Positions 39,894 through 53,437 are shown, numbered from the stretch's first letter. The stretch: 64,000 nt of DNA from Volvariella volvacea V23 (GCA_000349905.1 KB722738.1:1811132-1875131), one strand, 5' to 3'. Numbers and translations are program-made. The notes: generated by a model not told the origin, from the letters alone.

Positions 39894-42800
39894 CTATGAA
39901 GAGGGAAACATTGCCCAAGGTTGTTCTTGCTGAGTTACGGGACTGTCCCATTTAAAGTCGGTTGTCTGGAAATACGCAGACTCCCCTCCGTCAGGTTCCT
40001 TCCAAAATCCCAATCGCAGATATTCCGAAATGTCTTCCGTTTTTGAAGTAGATTGACTAGTAACGTTCGTGGCTATCGTTGACGATGATGCATGGGGGTG
40101 GTATGAAGACTCCGCCTCGGAGACAGACTCAGGACTCGAAGTAGGAGCTGAGGATGGACCTACGAGTTCAGGAGTTGGAGCCTTTGAAGCAGAGGAAGCA
40201 TTCCCAACTGGCTTGATCGAAAGATCGTCCTCCTCTAACGACGAGAAGTCGAAAAATTGCGTAAACTCGTCAGCCACATTGCTAGAGGCACTAGAGGCAT
40301 CCTGCCCGCTCGCTCCCGAATCAACACCCAACGAAGGTAAGCCATTGAGACCATCACTAGGGTCCGCAGACCCCGAGTATGAAGTCAAAATCTGGTCCAA
40401 TGCCCCAGAAATATCATTGGCCAAAGATTCTGGCGCATTACTAGAGGCCATTTTAATTAATTCGGTCATCTGTTCCAAGAATTGGTTTGCCTGCTCCTGA
40501 GTCTTAACTTCATCTGCAGGCGTCGTCTCTTCTCCTGATGGCGGTTGTCCTTCCCATTCTGTCTTGACTTTCTTGGGCGGCGAAGGGCCATTGGCAGGTG
40601 CTGACCCAGTAGCTGGCGAAGTGGCTGAGAACACGGCACCCTCTTCTTCCCTTTGCCGTTTAACACTGCCGCTAGCACTTGGAGATTGCACTGGTTCAGT
40701 CGCGGGTTGAGCTCGGGGGGGTCTCCTTGGCTGTGATTTTGGTTTGAGCTTGGGCGTAGCCTGACCCTTGGTCTTGGGGGATTTGGGCGCCTGTGGGGAT
40801 GCAGCGGACTGGCTAGGAGTAGAAGCTGTGGGCACAGGGGTAGAGGCCGATGGAGCAGGGGGTGGTGTGGGCGTAGATACTGCTGCAGCACTGACAACTG
40901 CGCCCGGCACAGGGCCAGAGGCAACAGGATTTGGATTTGCCTTAGTGTTTCGTGGTACAGGTGGACGTAGAGAAACCATTGGACGGTCGCCTGCAGAGAC
41001 CGGCTGAGATGATGGGGAAGATAGGTGTGGGTGTTGTATCGGGGGTGCGTTGGGGGAGGCTTGTGCTTGTGGTGGAGTCTGGCCTTGAACAGGGATAGCG
41101 GGGTGCCGAACAACACCTTGGGAGAGCATTTGTGGGTGAAGCTGAGGTGCTTGTTGTTGAGACACAATTCCTGACATAGGAGGTCGAACCATATTACGCA
41201 TGCGACTAGCAATGGCAAATAGTTGTGTATGCATTTGCCGTAGCCGCTCCAGATTGAGGAAATATCGAGGATTAGAGGAGGATACGAGATGTCGTTGGTG
41301 AGCTATCGTTACAACCTAATATTGCTTTCAGCTACCAATGTGCAGAAGAAGATGAGTACACTGACCATGAATATGATTTGTCGCAGCTGGTCCTCGTGCT
41401 TCATAGCCGCGCCTATCATTGGCAATTTCGTGTCTAACTCCTGTGAAAGTTGGTATGCCTTCTCCAACAGGCCATTGTATTCCACTTGCTGTTCCGGCAG
41501 AACTTCTACGCCACTAAAGGCTTTGTTATTCACTTTGGGGGATGTTAGTGGGTACGACCACGCGTAAAGCACGAAGGACATACGCGAAACAGTTAATTCC
41601 GCCTTAACCGCCATGATAAACCTGTTTGTGCTCTGTAATTGCTCATTCGTGGGCGGAACAATCATGCCCTGTAGTGCGGGATTGCCTGAATGAATTGGTC
41701 GTTGTTGCATCTGCATTCCGGGTGAAGCTCCAGGTGGGAATGAAGGGCGGGACCCGCCAGCCGCGCCTTGCTGCTGGGCCGTCATGTTGAAGTTAGGACC
41801 CATTCCTGGATTCGGTTTGATACCTCCTGGTTGAGCAGGGACGCCGTTAGGTCGCATCCCCTGCATGCTTGGGTCTTGTTGCAGGCGCTGCTGCTGTTGC
41901 TGCATCCAGACTCGCAGGAGTATGGGCCTGTTTGAGTCAATCCACTGTACCAGTTTCTCGTTTGCGCCTTGTTCGCGGAGACGATGTGAAGGGACGTTTG
42001 CGAACCGGGCAAACTGTAAGTATAGCTGGGCAGCAGAAGGCTTATTAACACCTCGAGTATAAGCTTGCTCGAACTGATAAAGGCATTCTTTGTACACTTG
42101 AGCAAGGCGTTGAGCAACACCGGGACCAGATCGTGCAGGCTCTGTCTCTGTACCCGGAAAGTTAACAAATCCCATTTTGCCGCCAATTATGTTCCAATTT
42201 TCTTCTTTCGAATTGACCTATGGGAAATATTCAGCTAAGTCTCAAATGTGCTCACGCTCGTTGGATATGACAGTACCTTATCATAACCACCTTCTTGCAA
42301 CACATATACATGGAGAGTGTGCAAATCGATTGGACGTCCATCTAGCGACATTAAGGTTGTGTCCAATTGAACCGGGTTCGCTTGACAAAAGTTGCGATAC
42401 ATAGCAGTGAAACGGTCTCTATCCAGGGGACGAATAGGAGGGCGTTGCTGGAACGGCTCCTGATGTGCTAGCTGTTGAAGCGTAGCCTGGGATGGCTGAG
42501 GCGGGACCATCATTTGGGGTTGTCCCTGCTGCGACGGGGCCTGATTCACTTGAGGCATGGGAGCTTGTTGAACAGAATTCATGGGGTTCGATGACATATT
42601 CCCTTGAATAGAGAAAGGAAAGGGTTGCCCCATGTTTGGCGTGGACATTGTATTGCCAATACCACCATTCATCTGCTGAGAAGGCTGTCCTGGAGGGAGA
42701 GGGCCAGAAACTTGTCGCGACTGTGGGACACCCATTGCGGGGTTGATGACGTTTGGCTGCCGGATTGAAGGATGTTGAGGAGGCTGAGGTGTTCGCCCCA

Positions 42801-44147
42801 TAGCAGGGTTATTGAAAGGCGGTCGTGGGCCTTGTCCCATTTGAGATGGCCATGCCGCGTTCGACTGAGGCGCTGATTGACTGGACGGACAGCAAAATTG
42901 TATTAGTTCAGTTGAATATTTGCTCACAAATAAACTGACCCTAGGAGATGTGCCAGGTATTGTCTCTTGACGCTAAGTTCTCTCTGCTCTTTTAATAGGC
43001 GGTGATCATTGACACCAGTTCCCTCTAACGCCCTGATGGTGGCCTCGTGGCTAGTTATTCCTTCTCGCAATGTGGCGATGCGCTTTGCATTTTCCTGCGG
43101 ATCCACTTGCATAGTAGTCATATTATTCATCCCCATTGCTGGTATTGCGTTATGAGAGGGGGAGGGACGACGCAACGCGTCGCTTGCTGGAAGACCCGAC
43201 GAAAAAACATCATGGGATGATGGATTTACCTGCTGTTGTCCAGGGATACCATTCTGCATGGCGGGTTGGGAGTTCATTCGTGGGAAGTTCATTCCATTGT
43301 GTGGATTTTGAGAAACGAGATTCATGAATTCAAGCTGTCGCGCAGTGTTGGCATTCTGGAAGCCCCCCATCATCCCTGGGCGAGATTGTAGGTTTGGATT
43401 CATTCCCATGTTGGTGAAACCGGGAGACATATGCGGCTGGGGTTGGGAAGGATGTTGTTGGTTGTTTTGATCGTGAAAGACAGGTTGGGAAGGCAGTCCA
43501 CCAGCCGAGTTCAAACCCTGCATTGGGTTGGTCCCCATTTGAAAGGGTCGCTGCGGCTGCCCGAGCTGTTGACCTTGCATACGAGCCATGTTTTGTACTC
43601 TGAGAAGATCAGCCATCTACAAAAAGGAGCGGTCAGTTTTTCAGCGAGGGTGTGAATGGTTACGTAAGGTCAGAAAGCCCTCGATAAGATGGATCACACA
43701 ACACAACATGAGCCCAAGTTCCAGGTGGGGATGACAATCAGATCATTGGTGCCTGCTCAGCAACTATAGCATGTCCCGTCTGCATATAGAGTACAGACGA
43801 TATAGCGGGTGGAGGAATTAAGGAGGTGCGAGTGACCAACTTGCCGTTCCCGTTCCTCCATCGGACGAAGGGGGAAAACTAGAAACAAAACGGGACGGGA
43901 GGCTTACTTGAGGATTAGGAGCAACTGCGCCCATCTCTGGACCTCCGGGCGGACGAAACTGGCTTTGTGTCTGCTGAACTTGCCACAAGCGCGCCTGGTC
44001 GGAAAAGCCAGCTAGTTGATGGGTATCCGGCTGCTGCTGAACTTGGGGGTGTTGGGGCTGCTGTAGCGGCTGAGAAACATGTTGAGGAAGATTCAATCCC
44101 GTAGAAAAGTTTGATATCATAGAGTATTGCGGCAAGCGATCGGCCAT
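39894..44147 (-). CDS. SWI1: SWI1-like ARID subunit of SWI/SNF
   Basis: Five large exons, from ATG 44147, give about 1,250-1,300 residues. Gln/Pro/Met/Asn-rich low-complexity sequence flanks an ARID domain (about residues 490-590): DRFTAMYRNFC, LDGRPIDLHTLHVYVLQEGG, then NSKEENWNIIGGKMGFV and LAQVYKECLYQFEQAY. This is the DNA-binding part of Swi1/ARID1. The C-terminal half has a conserved helix near SGVEVLPEQQVEYNGLL and RQIIFM and ends in an acidic Ser/Glu tail with WEPDGGES-like motif. The protein would be the ARID subun of the chromatin remodeller. Two internal introns are long for this genome (43907-43617 is 291 nt). Exon ends within the repeats are approximate. Confidence 0.85.
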
Positions 44148-44924
44148 GGCTGCTGAGAGACAGGCAGGAGCGGTGAGTGGGGATAGTAAGGGGGAACACT
44201 GGAGGGCCACAAGTGGTAGGGCAGGTGAGCTCTCTAGGAGAGCGAAACGGGGGCGGCGACGACTAGAATGTCGGGGAGGAGAAGAGAGTGTGCGTACGGG
44301 AAATGGGGAAGAAGGACGTAGTGGTGGTGGGAGCGAAACGAGGACTCGCAGGGCTGTGGCTGACCCATCGCCATGTTTACCCCAGTTGTCCAATTATTTC
44401 AAAAATTATTTATTTTCGCCATTGTTATCCGTGATTGTCCTTGTTTTCTATCCGTATTATTTTTATATTACTGTGTATATTTGCAGATTGTAAATGTTTA
44501 ATTAATAAATTCATTGAGTTTAGCTTCCCCGTTCAAATCCGGTCGTTCCTCGGATTTGACCAACCAGCACACCCAATTGCTCCTATTGTCTCGCAGATGT
44601 GCTGTTTTATCCAGCAATTGCTATCTCAACATGCCCAACAACCCCTAACGCACCTATGGTGCGTCCAGCTATCAATTTCACGACCTGCTGTTTCCTCAGC
44701 TTTCCAACTAAATTATTACAATCATATACAATCTTGTTCTTGCTCGAATACATATTGCAATTTCGCACGTTTGGCAAACCCCTGCTACCAAGCCTGATAT
44801 CGTAAGCTAAGTGATAAACAATGCGAACAGGGCATTTCAAGTCCATTGAGTCTAAGCAAATAAACAGACACATTAGGGTGGGGATGTGACCTTCCTGGAT
44901 ACATCAGGAAGATGCTACAACAGC
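44148..44924. other. intergenic, about 780 bp, between SWI1 and the VTT gene
   Basis: The left part (44148-44395) is open in the SWI1 frame but has no ATG. It is Pro/Ser/Arg-rich and is probably the 5' UTR. The remainder (44396-44924) is AT-rich and shows no coding signal. Confidence 0.5.
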
Positions 44925-46272
44925 TCAGTGGCTGGAACCAGCCAATGGGGAACCGCTGTCCCGCTTCGTATCCGCTGATGGAGGGAGAGTTGGCCCAACC
45001 TCTAAAATCACGTCGTCATCGTCGTCATAATCCAGGTCTTCGTCGTCGTCTAGGAGCAGGCTGCTGCTGCCTTGCGGGTTAATAGGCACAATCTTGCCTT
45101 TGTTAGCCTCAAATGCAGGGCCCACTGCCAGAATTCTGTCGCCGTCCAACAGAGCTTCATCATGACCAAGCGTAATAGCACCTTCACCTTCCACCTCCGC
45201 AACAGTATTCACCTCCTTTCCAAACCAATACCTTAGCCCAACGGGAATGAGCACCCCAACTACAATTGCAGATAATCCCAGGAAATTGCGCCAACTGATC
45301 AAGTGGAAATCGTCTGGACTGGTCATTTCGTCTAGGCCACCGCCGATCGTTGTGTGAATCACGGTCACACCAAAGATCCCCAAAGCCGTGCTGATCCAAA
45401 ATGGTACGATCCCAATTCCGACGTGTGGACATATTACATTCACAACCCAATGGGGCGGTAGCGGTGCTATCCGGAGTACGATCAAAAACGAAATCATATT
45501 TTCTTTGTTGGCTTGGATCTTAGCAGCCCATTTGTCCAATAGCGCCTTCCATTTCGGTAAAGTAAGCAATGCAGGGCCCAGAGCGGCGGAAATGAGGTAG
45601 CATAGAGTTGCACCAGTTGCGACACAGCAGCAGGCTAGGGGAAGCGCCCGCGGGACGCCCCACACGGCACCGCCGAGAATGGAGAGATACATCGACCCCG
45701 GGAGTGAGAAAGCTTGAAGACTGGAAAAATAAAAAAACAAAGTTCTGTTAATGCCATAAATCCAAGCGGCGTCGATGGAAGAAGTGACAAACAAGAGATA
45801 GGTGGTAACATAGCAGATGAAAATGCGGTGGGGGTAGATGTCACGGTACTTCTTGAGAAGAGTATTGAGGTCTTGCAATTGGGCAAATGATTTGGGGATA
45901 CGAAGAAGAGAACGATCAGCCCTGCCAACATTGAGTCAATGGGGTACTGAAAGGCACATGATTGTACACGATGACGCACTCTTCTAGAGTTGGGAGGGCC
46001 AGCCACAACGTCCCACCGAGAAATGCGGTACTGATTATGAAAATGCAAGCCATCTTCAAGGTAGCATTTGCAATAATCCTGCGAGACGACTGTCTTGAAG
46101 GTGACAATGGAAGGGTAGCACCATAATTTGGGTTTACTGGGGACAGCAAAGGGGAACTGTCCCGATAGCTCTCCGCGTCGGCGATGTCTGACGAGTAGGA
46201 GCCCACGGTGCGGAGTGTATAAGACGACGTATTCGGGTGGTTAGGGGGCTCAAACGAGAGGGGAGAGGTCAT
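44925..46272 (-). CDS. VTT-domain membrane protein, TMEM41-like
   Basis: Three exons (46272-45980, 45921-45793, 45720-44925) give 405 residues. The cytosolic N-terminus is Ser/Pro-rich. The membrane part includes MACIFIISTAFLGGTLWLAL, ICYVTTYLFLQAFSLPGSMYLSILGG and CCVATGATLCYLISAALG, then a segment with LIVLRIAPLPPHWVVNV. The G-x-Y-x-x-x-GG and R-x-x-P motifs are those of the VTT/DedA family (TMEM41A/B, VMP1), ER lipid scramblases. The tail has an acidic run of Asp/Glu (DDDEDLDYDDDDDV). Removing an intron at 45792-45721 gives the tight loop TYLFLQAFSLPG; leaving it in would insert about 24 residues, also open. Confidence 0.9.
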
Positions 46273-46502
46273 AATCAGACCGGGCAAACAGCAGTAGTGC
46301 CCAGAAGAAGAGCCAAAGGGATGAGAAACAAGCAAGCTGCATTAAGGTGTTGCGTTACACTGCACGCTATGTTACCCCTACTTTAGGGTTGGAAACAAAT
46401 ACAACCAAATCTTTGCTTGGTGTTCCACAAGGGGAGCTCGTCGTCTTCAACGTTGAGCAACAACCCCTTCCAGCTCCAATCTCCCCCCCATCTCCGTGGA
46501 TC
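46273..46502. promoter_or_regulatory. bidirectional promoter gap, VTT gene / Zn2Cys6 factor
   Basis: This 230-bp gap separates opposite start codons. It is pyrimidine/A-rich with CCCCTT and TTGAGC stretches. No named box was recognised. Confidence 0.4.
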
Positions 46503-49500
46503 ATGCACCCCTCGGGTCATAATTCACAGCCTCCTCTACCTCCTCCCACCTCAATTCATTCGGCTCTCCAGATGGACCCCAATCAGCAAATGCAACTTCA
46601 ACAACCCCCACCACAGGGCATGCTTCCCCCTCCACCATCCCAAGGGAAGAAAAGGAAAAAGGGAGATGGTGCTGGGGATGAGGGATCAGCGCCTTCAGAA
46701 CCACGCAGGTTAAGACGATCTCATGAAGCCTGCGCAAGATGCAGGAGCAAGAAAATAAAGGCAAGTCCCGTCGGGCGACACCGACGGCAACTTCCACACC
46801 TCGACAACTCTCACATCCTGAATCTATCAACAGTGCGATTCAAAGCATCCAAGATGTACAGCGTGTGCAACCGCTGGAACTGCTTGTCATCAGGAGGATA
46901 GGCACCGTCAAACGCTGACCCCACGAGGCCATACCGAACGCATTGAGCTTCAACTCGCCCAATGTGAAGCATTGCTCAAGCTACGCATCCCAGACTTTGA
47001 GCTCGACAAGCTCGAGGAAATCCTCACAAGGGAGGGCATTGATGTAACTACATTGAGCCCGCACGCGCCTACGCCTGCATTCCAGTTCGAACCGCAACCA
47101 ACCACAAGCAGACCATTCCGGACCGACAGCAGTGCTCAGCCACCTAATGGTCCGCTGAAAGGGTATATGCCCATATATCCTCCACCCCCCCAACCGATGC
47201 TTCCTCACCCGCCGTATCCTCACATGATACCATATGGGGCCCCGGGTCCATATCAATTGCCTATGCAAGGTCCTCCCCCCGGGCATTATCCTCCCATTCA
47301 TCACCCTTTCCAACAACCTCCTCCTGGCGCACCCTATACTGTGCCGCCGCCGCCTCCTCCTCCGCAACACCAACCTGCTCATCATCAGCCGCAGCCGCAG
47401 CCGCCACCCCCCGCTACAGCTTCACCAGTTACAAGGCCAATTCCAACCAAGGGTACTGATCCAAATGGCAACGATTTGTCGAACACAGAGGTAAGTGTAC
47501 TCATCGGAATTGGTTTTGTCTTTCTCACCTTGACTATACTAATACAAGGCTCTTGCAAAGAATTTCGGTGTGTCCTCATCCATCACCAGTGAGATTTCTC
47601 TGGGTCATGGCCCAGTTGACAAGGAAGATCTCGCAGTTGGCTCAAGTGGCTTAACTTCGGGTCGTGACCGGGACTCACATGAATCATCCATGCCAAAGGA
47701 CCGATCAAAGTGGCTCACCGTCACGGTCCGCCGCAATTCCAATGCAGGTGCTCCGCCCAATACTCTCTCACTATCTGGCCCTACTTCCAATGCACCTTCC
47801 GTAGAGGTTTGGTTGCCAAAAGATCGTAGTATGGCTAAGAATGTTGTCGATGTCTACTTCCGTCGGTTGAACATACACCGGCCTGTATACTTCCAAAAGG
47901 ACTTTGAGAAGCTATTCGACGATCTTTATGATGGGAAAGCCGTCGCGCACGACCCTGGTTATATTTGCAGTGCTTACCTGATTCTTGCTTTGGGGACTCT
48001 TAGCGAGCTCAATCACCGTGCCACCACATCAGATGTCGATAACAAAGCTGATGTTCACCTTGGACCGGAGATGGCGAAGAAATTAATGCCCCGAGATTGG
48101 CCACAACATGATGAATTCTTTGAACGTGCCCTGGCCGTCAAGCCGGACCTTCGCGTTACTCTTTCGAGTTTGCAGGCCCTCATTTTGTTGCATTGGTATC
48201 TCTATACAGAGGTAAGCCTGACTGTCACCGAATAAGGCAGCGAACTGACGTTGATGGCCCGATAGCGACAAGGACGTACTCTTTGGCGCCTCGTTGGTAG
48301 TCTCGTTCGATTGTCAATTGAACTCGGCCTCCACCATGACCCCACGACTCAGATGATTCCCAACACCAATCAACCCCTTTTCACAGAAGATGAACGCGAA
48401 TTGAGGATAAGGCTATGGGGTATTGTCCTCGTTCACGATCGCGGAACATCTATCCTGCTGGGTCGACCCCTGGCCATTTCTCCGTCGGACTCAAGTACTC
48501 CGCTTCCAACTCGACCACAGGACTTGTCTAAGGCAGATTTCTCTGAGCATTTTGAGCTCTCACACCCCGTTGCGGACATTCAGGCTGATATTATCAACTC
48601 CCTATATACTCCTAAACGTCAGAATGGGGACACCATTATGCGGCACGCCACCAGGATCATCAAAAGGATGGTGGATTTCCGAGGCAGGATGCCCGAAAAA
48701 TACAAGTACTATTTCAATGGGACAACAGACTGGACACTCGACCAAAAGTCCAAGTTGGTACAGGAGATCACCGAAGATGAAGGCCTTACATTACTCAAGA
48801 TCGGGATCGCAAGAATCCTACTGCTTCGTGCCTTGTTCAGCTCCAAGGAGCTTTCTTATGCTAACAGGCACAAGGCCTTGATTGATGGTACGTCATCACT
48901 ACTTTCTCTGGTAATTGTGACGATTAGCTGACTGTAAATTTAGCCATTATCACCTCCCACAATACCATCGTTATCCACAACCAAATGATTCGTTTCCCTG
49001 ACATTGCGTTTTTCACCTCGCCAATTCCATTGCATATCGCCGCGATGGTTATTTTGTATGGTCACATGTCCAATTGTGACAAACTGCCGCGCAACACCGC
49101 TCTTGAGGATATATGGCTTGCTCTGGATATGCTCCCTCGATTCCGTTGGCGCTGGGAACGGAAGGACGTTAACGGTGGTCACCCGTTGATCGCAAAACTC
49201 GCAGAACGTGTCATGGACGTCAGCCTACATCAAATTGGGCCAGTGCACCACCCCCATCTGCTTTGTGAGCCGGATTGGGATGAAGACACTATTGTCTCCC
49301 CAATACCCAAGTCTCAACAGACAACGCCAACACTTTCCACGGCTTCCTTTGCAAACAGTGCCAGCACCCATGGTCAGAGGTCCATGCAGAGCAACAACGG
49401 TAGCAGCAGTGCTGGATCTACCACGCCAGATAAGCAACTTGTTGATATTCCAACAACCTTGTTCTATCCCTTCTACCCTGAATCAGGCGTTCCCGTCCAG

Positions 49501-49835
49501 GCTCAAAACGGCCAAACAAATGGTAGCGGGAGCAGTGGTCATCAGGATTACGCGCAAATTCTGGCGGCGGCAGCTGCTCAAGGTAACACATTCGGAATGC
49601 AGCCTTCTCAGGATTCATACGTTTCCGAAGAGAGAGATGTTCCGCACCCTGCTCATTTCCAGATGTGGATGAATATGGTATGTGGCTGCTCGCTTTCTTC
49701 TTTTTCAAATATTTTCCTATTCTTGTTTCCTTTCGATTACCGTAGTGTGTGTTTATCTGATTCTAACACTGCCTTTATCATTGTGTACAGGGACAACGGA
49801 CGACCCAAAATTACACAAGCCAACCGCAATCCTAA
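46503..49835 (+). CDS. Zn(II)2Cys6 fungal transcription factor
   Basis: About nine exons encode roughly 990 residues. After a Pro/Gln-rich leader (residues 1-60) comes the binuclear zinc cluster CARCRSKKIKCDSKHPRC plus TACATAGTAC, with all six cysteines. Pro/His/Tyr-rich low complexity follows. The Fungal_trans domain runs from about VVDVYFRRLNIHRPV through QALILLHWYLYTE, WRLVGSLVRLSIELGLHHD and ELRIRLWGIVLVHDRG to RPLAISPSD. It then continues with the helical end ALDMLPRFRWRWE. The protein should bind CGG-containing sites as a dimer. This branch includes regulators of polysaccharide-degrading genes, but the target set is unknown. The first intron (46761-46833) lies inside the cluster after KKIK and has a GC donor (AAG|gcaagt). 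Confidence 0.93.
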
Positions 49836-51993
49836 GTGTTAGCTGAAGTGCCTCACTCAATTTCATTCCTAGCCAAGGTTATATATCGGTTTAAGGTGGC
49901 CCGTAGGAACCTGATACCGGTTTTTCGTTAGAGGGAGAATTCTCTCCCTTTTTTCCGTTTTCCTTCATCTCTCGACGCTAGGCTGTACTTCATCCCAACA
50001 AGTAATTGATTTTTTCCTTCTGGTAATATGTTCCGTTCCCCCTCCTCCCCCTCCCTCTTTTCTGCCCGTCGATCACTTATGCTTGCCCTCTTTCTTAGTG
50101 AGACTTGTCGCTTGACGCCTTTTTTCTTCCCTTTGTTCTCTTTCGTTTCTTACGAACCTTTGCTCTGGATTTTGCCATAATTATCGGGGTTTCTCCGACG
50201 ATTGAGAAGTATGCGTATGGTCTCGAATCTTCCTGTATATGTGCCCTTGCCTTTCTCAACGATAAACGTAGGATGAATTGATTTCTATTATTATACATTT
50301 ATAGATTAAAAAATCGTGGACGTTGCCAGAACTGATGCACAATGAGTGGACAAAGTGCCAGCGTACTTGCGCAGATTAATCTCCCTTCCCTTCTTTCACA
50401 ACTCAGAAACCATCTACAGTTGGTCCAGAACACTTCTCAGCCTCCTTTTCGATCCTCCCTGATAGGCTGGAAAAGAACTCAAAACGGAACGTGCGCCAGG
50501 GTCTGCCAGCGAGAGCAACATCTGGATAGAAGCCAGACACCTATTTTGGGGGCACCGGACCGAGAAACCTTGTTTGCCTCAATATATTTTCAGTAGTACA
50601 ATCACCAACCTGCCAACTTATTCCCCTCTTTAGCTGCTCGGATTCCTGCATACGGCGACATGAGATACGCTACGTACTACTTAGTCGCAAAGATCATTGG
50701 CCTAGGAATTTAACTCAAAGCTTTTGCCACGGCCAAAATCACGGGCAATCCCACAGATTGGTATTCATACTCCAGTCAGCCGGTGCAGCAACCCCAGATC
50801 TGTTATTATTCCAAGATTGCACATAAACCAACTGTGACCATACACCTTCGTGGCGTTCGATGAACGGTGTGGGCAAACACTATTCATATTATTTTCATGT
50901 GCGGTGCTAACACGGCACCATCTTCTTCTAGCGCATGTAGGTATTAGGTGGATAATGGTACACACCATATGCATTATTATTGATTTTTTCCCGAATATTT
51001 CCCCGGCATCATTGACAGCACATCAATCGCACTACCTACAACCTTAGCGTGGGCTGTTGGCACTTGCCATACCATCAAACGTCAACGAACTCGAATAACG
51101 AGATAACCTTCAAGGTTGTACTAGTGTACGCTTGTATATACGGCTTTGTGAGTATGTGCATGTCAAAAAATACCCGTACGCTTTTAGTTCGACAGTTTTG
51201 GCCGTTCCCAGGGTCCCGATATCTAGTCGTCCTAAGCTTTTATGGTGGGGATTACTACGAAAAGCAGAACACGAGAAGAGCTAAGGTCCGAATGATGGAG
51301 GGCTGTGGGAGCGCACTAGCGGTTCACCCTTTTGGCTTTGTTGTTCCCCATCGGCATTACACGATGTATAAGAGGGTCTGAAGGGCAGGTTCTAGTTGTA
51401 CCCGGGACATTTCAACACCAACACGAGACGCGATGACAAGACCAAGCAAGTACAACGCAAAGGATAACGAAAACGAACGGACCGTAGTAAGTCCCATAGC
51501 TAAGTACAATTCCCGAAACTATCAAATTTAAATAACCTATCAGAAACGTTACATGACATAAGTCCCTTAGCACCAATTAAGAGAAAAATAATTTAAATGA
51601 GTGTCTAGTATTCATAAATAGAGCGCATATGAATGACCGTCACGGTGACAAGAGAAGGTTTTGTGATGTGTCGACAGCGCACAGACAGCACGGCAAGCCT
51701 ATGAGATGGCGCAGAGATCTTAATCTGATCCCTTTTGACTGCACGCGCTGTATGGCAGCGTCAGAGATTTGGACAGGGGAATCCGAAGGGGAGAACGGGA
51801 TGCTGGCAAGGCGTGATCGAGTATTGTGAGGGGCTGAAATGGGCTTAGTAGACAAGGGAACCAGCCAAAGAGATGAGGCGCCAAGGGTGGATCCCCCAAT
51901 GAATAGGTATGAGGTTAAACGGCCATGAGGTTGTTAAAAGCCATGAACCCCGTTGCAGAAACGGGGAATGCTGGAGGGGATAGGCGGGAGCGA
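49836..51993. other. gene-poor stretch, about 2.2 kb
   Basis: The largest gap in the window. Open frames include a basic minus-strand frame at 50298-50095 (ends in RKKRKRTKGRKKAS) and a plus-strand frame at 50342-50596 that begins MSGQSASVLAQINLPS with a Leu-rich helix. Neither matches a family I know. The second might be the first exon of a small gene. No tRNA, repeat array or transposase was found. Confidence 0.4.
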
Positions 51994-53225
51994 CTATTTA
52001 AGGATACGCTCCATCCTCTCTAGTGCAATGTCGACACCACGTATAACAAACAACAGTCTGTGTGGGAGCAGGATTGGATCTGGGGGTTCGTTCTGTTGTG
52101 CTGGGCGTCTCCTTTGCTGTTCTTCCCGCAAAGCATGCTCAAGTGCGATGGGGAGTCGTAGGGTTATTCGAGTCAATTGCACAGCAAGTCTTGAACGACC
52201 TGTGATATCAAAGTAGGACAGTTGCCTGAAAGCGTGTTGTACTTCAAGAAGCCGCGTGAGTTCCGCATGGAGGGCATAGATGCATGTGCGGCATGCTGTA
52301 CAGATTAAGCAGAAACATAGTTAGCTATCTATCTCTCAATCTCGGGCCTGGAGGGCACAGATACGGCCAAGCCAGCGGAAAAGAAACTCACCGAGTGCAC
52401 GTTCACGTATGCCCTGTAGTGTCACAAGGACAGAGTCGATTCCGTCATCCCCAAGTCGAATGGAGGGATTGATGTCATTGATGGCCTCTATCCACGAAGT
52501 TTGTTATATTTTGACGATACACAGAAGAGGACACAGGAGAAGAGGACACACTTAAGAGTGTTGTTATTACTTCCAAGTCCCCATCCAGAAAATCATTGAA
52601 AATCCCAAGCACCACGCTCCTAAACGTCTCCTCTGCGTATCCGGATGACCTCGCCGCAAAGACATCATAGTGGGGGTACCTCGAGCGACTACTATCATAC
52701 ATTCGTCTTGACGACGGCTTGCTGAGTACATCATACGCTACGGCCACCTTCTGAAAGGCGTGGGTGGCATCTGGGTTTCCTGGAAATTTGCTATGAGAGT
52801 CTGAGCGAGGGTATTTCCCAATACATCGCACGCGTTCCTATCGGAATGACGTACTCTGGATGACACGCTCTGCTTCGAGCAAGATAGGCACGTCTCAAGG
52901 TTATCTTGTCTAGTACAGCGGACTTGGAGACGCCGAGTATCTGGTATAGGTCGTTGTTGTGGAGCACTTCGTACACCGTGGTATTCTTGTCAGTGTCAGG
53001 GGAGTTGGGAGATTCGTGTTCGTCTTGGGGAGGGTGAGAGGAGCAAGTTGCTGAGGGATCTGAGACCCATGTGAGGTATCGTCGTTGATAGGACTCGATT
53101 TCTTCGTCCTCTTTTTCGTCTATCGGAAGGTGAAAGTATGTACGGGCTGGGTGATAGAGGAATTGTTAGGGCAACTCTGACAAACAGATAAGAAGCTAAC
53201 CGGTATTGAAGGCATAAGAAAGCAT
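51994..53225 (-). CDS. J-domain (DnaJ-like) protein
   Basis: The gene starts at ATG 53225. Supported exons are 53225-53201, 53146-52855 and one from 52790 that carries the rest of the J domain, with further exons to the stop at 51994. The leader is acidic (DEKEDEEIES). The J domain reads DLYQILGVSKSAVLDKI, ARSRACHPDKF with HPD, and VAYDVLSKPSSRRMYD. A middle region with FNDFLDGDLEVITTLLKAIN follows, then the C-terminal part has CRTCIYALHAELTRLLEVQHAF and an Arg/Gln-rich helix (HALREEQQRRRPAQQ). It should activate an Hsp70. This is a fungal J-protein of unassigned class, and the substrate or compartment cannot be told. Length is about 330 residues. Confidence 0.85.
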
Positions 53226-53437
53226 GACGGGCGGTGCAAATGGGGTGGGTGCGGGGATGGGGTGGAAGGCTGAGCCAGCGCACCTCCGGTGCGTTGATGG
53301 TGAGGACTTTGAGCAGTACGAGGCTAAGCTTAAGAATGAATTGAACAAGTTGGCTTCATGTGATATTTCTCGCTTACATACGATCCCCCGATAAGATAAC
53401 TTACATTTTTCTAGTAGGATCCTACTCTACACGGCTA

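Noticed and set aside
40466..41218. 250-codon minus-strand frame
   Set aside because: It overlaps SWI1 coding sequence in another frame and is His/Pro/Leu-rich, a frame shadow of the Gln/Pro-rich repeats.
43818..44393. Longer N-terminus for SWI1
   Set aside because: The frame stays open upstream of ATG 44147, but there is no upstream ATG and the sequence is Pro/Ser/Arg-rich and poorly conserved, so it is most likely 5' UTR.
45184..45450. Additional minus-strand frame in the VTT gene
   Set aside because: It is out of frame with the membrane domains, and no start or homology was seen.
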